Shown here: positions 58,528 through 64,000 of the stretch, in pieces
How the letters are laid out: the number at the start of each line of letters is the position of its first letter
How positions within the stretch are numbered: position 1 is the stretch's first letter
Assembly (NCBI GenBank): GCA_022843145.1
Contig: JALHOF010000018.1
Location: 1-64,000 of the forward strand
Direction: 5' to 3'
From: Hyphomicrobium sp.
Lineage (GTDB): Bacteria > Pseudomonadota > Alphaproteobacteria > Rhizobiales > Hyphomicrobiaceae
DNA length: 64,000 nucleotides
The notes under the pieces: model-generated
Told to the model about the DNA's origin: nothing
The model's input: the letters and a program-made list of their open reading frames with translations, nothing else
The model's database searches: none
Program-made: the position numbers and the translations under genes

Positions 58528-59025
58528 ATGCAGACTAGCGAGATCATCATCAGCATCAGGCCGGAGCACGTCCGCAATATCATGGCCGGTCGCAAGACCG
58601 TCGAGCTGCGCCGCCGATTCCCCGAGAGCCTCGCCGCCGGCGGGCTGATGCTCATCTATGCCTCGAGCCCCGAGCAGGCGCTGGTGGGAGCCGCACGCAT
58701 CGAGAATGTGAGGCGCATGACGCCGGCCGGCCTGTGGCGCTCGTTCCGGGAGCAGGTCTGCGTGCCACGTGAATATTTCAATGCCTATTTTGCCGGGGCG
58801 GACGAGGGTTTCGGAGTGGTGCTCGGCTGGGCCGTGCGCTTCGAAGTGCCCATCCCGGTTAGCGAGCTCAAGGAGCGATTTAGCTTCTCCCCGCCGCAAT
58901 CCTATCGCTACGTCCGGGGCACCCTGATCGGCTTGTTGAACGATGATCGCATTCAAGTTCCTGATCGACACGAACATCGTGATCGGTCTGGAAGACAACC
59001 GTCCGGTCGACTCCGGGCTCACTGA
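58528..59025 (+). CDS. ASCH-domain (PUA-like) protein
   Basis: From the ATG at 58528 the protein has 165 residues. It follows the ASCH pattern of the COG4933 type: IIISIRPEHVRNIMAGRKTVELRRRFPE, MLIYASSPEQALVGAARIENVRRMTPAGLW, then ADEGFGVVLGWAVRFEVPIPVSELKERF and PPQSYRYV. ASCH domains share a fold with PUA and EVE domains and bind RNA or modified nucleotides. The last 27 codons overlap the start of the next gene by 83 bases. It is the first gene of a three-gene module. The ribosome binding site is weak. Confidence 0.82.
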   Translation: MQTSEIIISIRPEHVRNIMAGRKTVELRRRFPESLAAGGLMLIYASSPEQALVGAARIENVRRMTPAGLWRSFREQVCVPREYFNAYFAGADEGFGVVLGWAVRFEVPIPVSELKERFSFSPPQSYRYVRGTLIGLLNDDRIQVPDRHEHRDRSGRQPSGRLRAH

Positions 59026-60496
59026 GCTGACGCGGCGCTGCAGCGCCAACAGCGTAAGGCTGTTCGTCGACTCCGCGGTCGACGACGACATCAAGCGCGA
59101 CAGCGATCTGGCGCGCCGGATGGTCACCGAGAGCAAGCTCGCCAAGTTCGAGCGCCTTCGTGGCATCAAGTACCCGGACGACGCCGAGCTTGCACGCCGC
59201 TTCGGCACCATCAACAGCCCCAACGATCGCTCGGACTGCCGCCTTCTCTTCTGCCTGGAGCGCAAGGCTGCCGATTTCCTGGTGACGCGCGACGTCGGCC
59301 TGCAGAAGCGGGCACGGCGCTGCGGCCTCGGCAATACCGTGCTCTCCGTCGAGGACGCGATCCTGTGGCTGCGGCAGACCTTCGAGCCGACGGCGATCGA
59401 GCTGCCGCACGTCTTCGAGCGTGAAGCCTATGCCATAGACCTGAAGGACGCCCTCTTCGACAGCCTGCGCACCGACTACGCCGGCTTCGACGATTGGTTC
59501 GCCAAATGCGCGCGCCAGCACCGCAAATGCTGGGTGGTCGAGGTCGGTGGGGCGCTGGCCGGAATCGTGATCCGCAAGGACGAGGCGCGGCCAGAGGCCA
59601 GCATCGTCTCGCCGGGGAACAAGATCCTGAAACTGTGCACGTTCAAGATGGCGCCGGCCTTCCGTGGTGAGAAGTTCGGCGAGCAGCTCCTCAAGCAGTG
59701 CCTGTGGTTTGCGCAGTCGAACGGCTACGACGTGGTCTACCTGACGGCCTACGCCGACAAGGACGACCTGCTGCACCTGCTGCAGGCCTACGGCTTCAAG
59801 GTCACGTCGCGGCAGGACAACGGCGAACTCATCGTCGAGAAGGTGATGCGCAAGGGGCCGTTGCCGGTCGTCGCGCAAACCGACATTATCGACCTGGACC
59901 GCGCATCGTATCCGCGCTTCGCCGACGGCGAGGAAGTGGCGAAATACTGCGTGCCGATCCAGGGCGCCTATCACGAGAAACTGTTCCCCGAGATCAGCTT
60001 CCGCGTGCCGCTGCCGCTGTTCTCAGCACCTGGGATGGAGCGTGAGCGCACGGCGACGCCGCGCCAGGAGCGCACGCCGGGCAACACAATCCGCAAGGTC
60101 TACCTATGCCGGGCACAGGCCAAAAGACTCAAGGCCGGCGACCTGCTGCTCTTCTACCTGTCGAAGGACGAGCGGCTGGAATGGTCGCAGAGCCTGACGA
60201 CGGTCGGCATCGTCGAGCGCTGGCAGGAGAGCACGACGCCGGAGGATCTGATCCGCATGACGGCGAAACGCTCGGTGTTCTCAGCCGCCGAGCTGACGGC
60301 GCGGCAGAACGAATCGGCGCGCCCCATGAAGGTCATCGATTTCCTGCTCGCCGGCCACAGCACGCCGCCTGTGCCCCTCTCGACGCTCGTCGGCGAAGGC
60401 ATCTTCAATGGCGGCCCGCCACAATCGATCGCGCGCATCGACGAGGACCGCTACCGGCGCCTGCGCCCCTTCATCAAGCTGGGGTTCGACCTATGA
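58943..60496 (+). CDS. PIN-GNAT-PUA-like three-domain fusion
   Basis: The 517-residue protein has three parts. Residues 1-150 form a PIN-type nuclease domain with acidic residues in FLIDTNIVIG (Asp9), NDRSDCRLL (Asp98) and FLVTRDVGL (Asp117). Residues about 155-305 form a GNAT acetyltransferase with RGEKFGEQLL (241-250) as acetyl-CoA loop and LLQAYGFKV near the end. Residues about 325-517 have YCVPIQGAYHEKLFPEI and GDLLLFYLSKDE...SLTTVGIVERW, a PUA- or EVE-like domain. Together these suggest an RNA-targeting nuclease and acetyltransferase guided by a nucleotide-binding module. The start overlaps the ASCH gene, and the stop overlaps the next start (ATGA). Confidence 0.78.
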   Translation: MIAFKFLIDTNIVIGLEDNRPVDSGLTELTRRCSANSVRLFVDSAVDDDIKRDSDLARRMVTESKLAKFERLRGIKYPDDAELARRFGTINSPNDRSDCRLLFCLERKAADFLVTRDVGLQKRARRCGLGNTVLSVEDAILWLRQTFEPTAIELPHVFEREAYAIDLKDALFDSLRTDYAGFDDWFAKCARQHRKCWVVEVGGALAGIVIRKDEARPEASIVSPGNKILKLCTFKMAPAFRGEKFGEQLLKQCLWFAQSNGYDVVYLTAYADKDDLLHLLQAYGFKVTSRQDNGELIVEKVMRKGPLPVVAQTDIIDLDRASYPRFADGEEVAKYCVPIQGAYHEKLFPEISFRVPLPLFSAPGMERERTATPRQERTPGNTIRKVYLCRAQAKRLKAGDLLLFYLSKDERLEWSQSLTTVGIVERWQESTTPEDLIRMTAKRSVFSAAELTARQNESARPMKVIDFLLAGHSTPPVPLSTLVGEGIFNGGPPQSIARIDEDRYRRLRPFIKLGFDL

Positions 60497-61044
60497 CGGC
60501 GCCCGTGGTCATCGGCATATTCGGCATCTCGGGCGTGGGAAAGAGCTGGCTGGTCGGCGAGGTTGCCGCACACATCCCCTGTACGCTGCACCTGCAGGGC
60601 AGCGCGCTCATCAAGGGAGGGCTGGCCGACCCGTCCGTGTCGTCGGAAGAGCTGCGCCGGGCGAGCGGCGACCGCATTGTCGCCCATCAGCGCATCCTCG
60701 TCGCCATGTTCGACCGCGAGCTAGCCGAGCACCCATCCAGCGTCGTGCTGTTCGACGGCCACCTGCTGATCGACACGGAAACGGAGTTGATCGAAGTGCC
60801 ACAGGCCGTGATCGCCGCGCTGAGTCCGGCCGTCCTCGTCCATGTCGAGGCCGATCCATCGCTGATCGCCGCACGTCGGAACGCCGACACGAAACGCAAG
60901 CGCCCCGTGCGCGACATCGATACCCTCGCCGCGCATCAGGCTCGCTCGCGGCGGCTGTGCCAGGACTGCGCGCTGACGATAGGCATTCCAATGCACATCA
61001 TCGGGTCCAGCGACGTGGGCGGGCTTGCAGCGCTTTGCCGGTGA
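60493..61044 (+). CDS. P-loop kinase-like ATPase
   Basis: The ATG at 60493 overlaps the stop of the fusion gene. The 183-residue protein has a Walker A loop GISGVGKS (residues 11-18), a Walker-B-like strand VVLFDGHLLID, and an arginine-rich lid segment RRNADTKRKRPVRD typical of adenylate-kinase-like enzymes. VLVHVEADPSLIAARR separates the two. It ends in HIIGSSDVGGLAALCR. Nucleotide or RNA-end phosphorylation is the natural guess. It is translationally coupled to the PIN-GNAT-PUA gene, so it belongs to the same system. Confidence 0.8.
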   Translation: MTAPVVIGIFGISGVGKSWLVGEVAAHIPCTLHLQGSALIKGGLADPSVSSEELRRASGDRIVAHQRILVAMFDRELAEHPSSVVLFDGHLLIDTETELIEVPQAVIAALSPAVLVHVEADPSLIAARRNADTKRKRPVRDIDTLAAHQARSRRLCQDCALTIGIPMHIIGSSDVGGLAALCR

Positions 61045-61163
61045 CGTCATGATCCGATACCGACCGTCGTTGCTCCGACGTTGAGGGCCAATACCTGCCT
61101 TGGATATGCTCTAAATACGCCGCATGTTCCAGGCTGCTTTCGGACGAACAGCGGAAGCATTGT

Positions 61164-61856
61164 TCACACGTCCTCGGGAACAAGGCGGTAGCCGATACCG
61201 GATTCGGTCTGGATGAGCTCGGGCTCGCCGGGACTGCCTCTCAGCTTCTGCCGCAACTGGCCGATGAAGACGCGAAGGTATTGGAGGTCCTGGGTGTGCG
61301 CCGGCCCCCACACGGCGGTCAGAATCTGCCGGTGCGTGACGACGCGTTCGGCATTTCGGGCGAGGATCGTCAGCAGCTCGAACTCTTTCGGCGTGAGCCT
61401 GATAGGCTTGCCCGCGCGCATCACAGAGCGGGCGGCGATATCGATGACGAGTTGTCCGCTCGTGACCCGCGAGACTTCGCCCGCTCTTTGCGCGGCATGC
61501 CGCAAGGCGGTCCGAAGCCGCGCCATCAGCTCGCCGATCCCGAACGGCTTGTTGATATAATCGTCCGCGCCGAGATCGAGCGCCGCGATCTTTTCGGACT
61601 CGCGGTCACGCGCAGAGAGCACGACGATCGGCACCTTCGACCAAGTGCGCAGCCGGGCGATCACGTCCTTGCCGTCCATGTCGGGAAGCCCGAGGTCGAG
61701 CAGGATAACGTCTGGCGCTTGCGTGGCGGCGGCCCTGAGCGCCTCTGCCCCTGTGGCGGCGGCGATGACCTCGAACCCAGCGGCGCCGAGGCTGGGCTTG
61801 AGGAACCGTTGGATTTGCGGCTCGTCGTCGACGACGAGGACGCGCGGGCCGGTCAT
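61164..61856 (-). CDS. kdpE: Two-component response regulator KdpE
   Basis: The 230-residue OmpR-type regulator has a receiver domain with VVDDEP, the phosphorylated Asp in VILLDLGLPDMDG, and the Lys in ADDYINKPFG. The C-terminal winged helix has IRLTPKEFELLTILARNAERVVTHRQILTAVWGPAHTQDLQYLRVFIGQLRQKLRG. KdpE activates the kdpFABC potassium pump under potassium limitation. Its start overlaps the stop of kdpD (ATGA). The pump genes are not in the window. Confidence 0.94.
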   Translation of the reverse strand: MTGPRVLVVDDEPQIQRFLKPSLGAAGFEVIAAATGAEALRAAATQAPDVILLDLGLPDMDGKDVIARLRTWSKVPIVVLSARDRESEKIAALDLGADDYINKPFGIGELMARLRTALRHAAQRAGEVSRVTSGQLVIDIAARSVMRAGKPIRLTPKEFELLTILARNAERVVTHRQILTAVWGPAHTQDLQYLRVFIGQLRQKLRGSPGEPELIQTESGIGYRLVPEDV

Positions 61857-64000
61857 GCGCAGATTACCGCTTCGTCGCCGGACGCCAACGAGGATGCCAG
61901 CGGAAGCGACACGGTGATGCGCGTTCCCAGCACGCCTCGAATCGGGCTCTCGGCTTTGATGGTGCCTCCCATTCCCTTTACGAGGCCAGCGCAGATCGAC
62001 AAGCCTAGTCCCGTTCCTGGTGCGCGGCCGTCGCTACCGGCGACACGATAGAACTTGTCGAAGACCTTCACTAGTGCCTCGGCGGGGATGCCGATGCCGC
62101 TGTCCGAGACGGTCAGCGCGATCTCTGCCGGTTTCGCCGCCACGGCGATCTCGACGACAGAGCTAGTACCGCTATACTTGTGGGCGTTGTCGAGCAGGTT
62201 GAACACGACTTGCTCCAACAGCGCCGCATCGCCCCGGATGAGCGGGAGTTTGTCGGGCAGGGTCGTTTCGATCCTCCGATTCGGAAGTGCTTTGCGCGCC
62301 CGCTCGACCGCGCTTGCGACCGCGTCCCTGACGTCGACCCAGTCACGGCGGATATCGATCGCGCCAGCTTCGAGGCGCGTCATGTCGAGTAGGTTCGAGA
62401 CGAAGCGCGAAAGACGGATGGCTTCCTCCTCGATGGTTGCCAGGAGATCGGCCCGATCTGATCCGGACATGCGATCGCCGAGCGTGCGCAGGCTCGTGAC
62501 CGAGCCTACGATGGAAGCCAGCGGTGTGCGAAGATCGTGCGAGATCGATGATAGGAGTGCGGCGCGCAAGCGTTCGCCCTCGGCTGCGGTCGCCGCCTTC
62601 GAGGCCTGCTCAACCAACGCGATCCGCTCGATGGCCACAGCGGCCTGCTCGATGAAGGTCTGCAGGGTCGCGACCAAGGCGTCGCTCATCGTGTCGCCGG
62701 CTTCTCCCGGATCGACGCCGACGGCGCCGATGGAGCCTTGCGAGCCCGGCAGGGAGCGGAAATGAAAGCGCGCCGAAGGCAACGTATCGGTGTCGCGCCC
62801 TGCGGGCTCCTGCTTCTCGTGCGCCCACCTTGCCGCCGCCCAGTCAGACGTCGCGAGGCGATCGTCAGGCGGCCAACCGCTCTGGATCGCTAGGCCATCC
62901 CCCTGGTCGAGGAGCAGAATCGACTTACCCTTCGCGATTGCCGCAGTCTGCGCCGCCAGAAGCCAGAGAACATCGTCAAGTTTAGGCGTGCCGGAGAGCT
63001 TGCGGGAGAAATCAAACAGCGCCTGTGTCGCCTCCGCGCGCTCGCGGGTAGCGGCTGCCTGATCGCTCAATCGGCCGGCCAACGAGCCGGTCACGAACGC
63101 CACCAGAAGGAATATGAACAGGGAAAGTATCTCGTGCGGCTTGGCGATGGTGAACGTGTAGCGCGGTTCGATGAAGAAGAAATTGTAGGCGAGGAATGAC
63201 AGCACCGACGCTGAAATCGCCGACGACATCCCCAATTGCATTCCACAAAGGAGAACCGCGAACAGAAACACCATCGAGAGGTTGGGGAGCTGCGTGATCT
63301 GCTCGAGTGCGACTCCGATCACGACGGCAGCCGCAACAGCGCCTGCGGCAATCCCCAGCGATGAAGCCAATGTTCGAGGTTGCGGCCATGAGCTTGGAAG
63401 GATCGCGCTGGCGCGGGCCTTGGATGCCTTCTCTCCTTCCGGCGCGACGATCAGAACTGAAAGCCCTTGCGCGCGCCGAACGAGATCGCGCGAAAGCGAG
63501 CGGCCGAGAAGGCGGCCGATAGGCCCGGCCTTGGAGCGCCCGATGATGATCTGCGTGATATTGTTGCGCTTCGCGTAGCCGAGGATCTCGCCGCCGAGAT
63601 CGGTTGCATTCAGACGGACCGTGCCGGCCGCGCCCAGGCGCTCGGCCAATCGCATGAGCTTTTCAGTCCGGCGCACGACGTCGCGATCGGCCACCTCGCG
63701 GTCGCTGAGCTTGAGATGGAGCGCGATCCAATCGGCTTTCTGCGTGGTGGCGAGCCGCGCGGCCGTGCGAATGACGGCTTCTGAATGGGCATCGCTGCCG
63801 ACACAAACGAGAATGCGCTCGACGGTTGGCCACGGCCCCTCGATGCCCTGCTGACGAAGTTGGGCCAGCATCTGCTCGTCGACACGGTCGGCGGTGCGGC
63901 GCAGCGCCAGTTCGCGAAGCGCCGTCAGATTGCTCGGCTTGAAAAATTGATCGATGGCGCGGCGCGCATTCTCTGGAAGGTAGACCTTGCCCTCCTTCAA
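61853..64000 (-). CDS. kdpD: Sensor histidine kinase KdpD (N-terminus cut by the window)
   Basis: The visible 715 residues are the C-terminal four-fifths of KdpD. A universal-stress-protein-like domain comes first (RILVCVGSDAHSEAV, ITQIIIGRSKAGP), then four membrane helices of the DUF4118 type (around GIAAGAVAAAVVIGVALEQITQLPNLSMVFLFAVLL). A GAF-like domain follows, then the HisKA block SSISHDLRTPLASIVGS with the phosphorylated His, and the HATPase (VVFNLLDNAHKYS, DSGIGIPAE, GTGLGLSICAGLVKGMGG). The gene runs past 64000, where the KdpD-sensor ATP-binding domain should lie. It is translationally coupled to kdpE. Confidence 0.95.
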   Translation of the reverse strand: MKEGKVYLPENARRAIDQFFKPSNLTALRELALRRTADRVDEQMLAQLRQQGIEGPWPTVERILVCVGSDAHSEAVIRTAARLATTQKADWIALHLKLSDREVADRDVVRRTEKLMRLAERLGAAGTVRLNATDLGGEILGYAKRNNITQIIIGRSKAGPIGRLLGRSLSRDLVRRAQGLSVLIVAPEGEKASKARASAILPSSWPQPRTLASSLGIAAGAVAAAVVIGVALEQITQLPNLSMVFLFAVLLCGMQLGMSSAISASVLSFLAYNFFFIEPRYTFTIAKPHEILSLFIFLLVAFVTGSLAGRLSDQAAATRERAEATQALFDFSRKLSGTPKLDDVLWLLAAQTAAIAKGKSILLLDQGDGLAIQSGWPPDDRLATSDWAAARWAHEKQEPAGRDTDTLPSARFHFRSLPGSQGSIGAVGVDPGEAGDTMSDALVATLQTFIEQAAVAIERIALVEQASKAATAAEGERLRAALLSSISHDLRTPLASIVGSVTSLRTLGDRMSGSDRADLLATIEEEAIRLSRFVSNLLDMTRLEAGAIDIRRDWVDVRDAVASAVERARKALPNRRIETTLPDKLPLIRGDAALLEQVVFNLLDNAHKYSGTSSVVEIAVAAKPAEIALTVSDSGIGIPAEALVKVFDKFYRVAGSDGRAPGTGLGLSICAGLVKGMGGTIKAESPIRGVLGTRITVSLPLASSLASGDEAVICA

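Overview
The window is GC-rich and densely coded on both strands. It looks like an alphaproteobacterial chromosome, most probably of the order Hyphomicrobiales (Rhizobiales). The reasons are a SahR-type ArsR-methyltransferase fusion in front of metF and metH, a yqeY-dnaG-rpoD block whose DnaG has the degenerate zinc motif I associate with that order, an ELM1-family protein, and several small exported proteins of types common there. Family assignments come from motifs and domain architecture read by eye; no database search was run.

Left part (1-20 kb). A methionine-cycle operon runs leftwards: sahR, metF, the homocysteine-methyltransferase module of MetH, an MltR-like gene, a DUF559 nuclease-like reading frame, and then the rest of MetH. 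MetH is therefore split exactly at an inter-module linker. The DUF559 frame is bracketed by inverted copies of a palindromic repeat and runs in frame into the second MetH half. After this come a MlaC-like lipid-binding protein, an FGE-like membrane protein, a DHA2 efflux pump, ettA, a CPBP protease, a 2OG-Fe(II) oxygenase, an ELM1 protein, an Lrp regulator, a Tat-exported Csp1-like copper store and greA.

Middle part (20-47 kb). carB and carA are separated by two tandem exported paralogues and a ChaN-like protein. yqeY, dnaG and rpoD follow. Then comes housekeeping and accessory metabolism: aldo/keto reductase, methyltransferase, DCC oxidoreductase, YjbQ, panD, a GNAT-nitrilase pair, a TadG-like protein, a SIMPL protein and a CAU-anticodon tRNA. 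A translationally coupled pair made of a membrane metallophosphoesterase and an alpha/beta-hydrolase-like protein follows.

Sulfur island (47-55.3 kb). It holds a YeeE/TsuA-type transporter, an iron-sulfur and NrfD-like membrane pair resembling SoeBC without its molybdenum subunit, DsrE2, TusA, a monohaem cytochrome c, flavocytochrome c sulfide dehydrogenase (FccB) and an ArsR regulator with the cysteine spacing of the sulfide sensor SqrR. A likely route is sulfide oxidation by FccB and the cytochrome, sulfane sulfur handled by TusA and DsrE2, and transport by YeeE. Related operator-like sequences lie at both ends.

Right end (56-64 kb). A 3' fragment of a tRNA-Glu-like gene, probably an att site, is followed by a frameshifted tyrosine integrase, an unknown ORF and a compact three-gene module. 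That module consists of an ASCH protein, a PIN-GNAT-PUA-like fusion and a P-loop kinase, and is the best candidate for an undescribed system in the window. The window ends in the potassium-sensing pair kdpE and kdpD, with the N-terminus of kdpD cut off.
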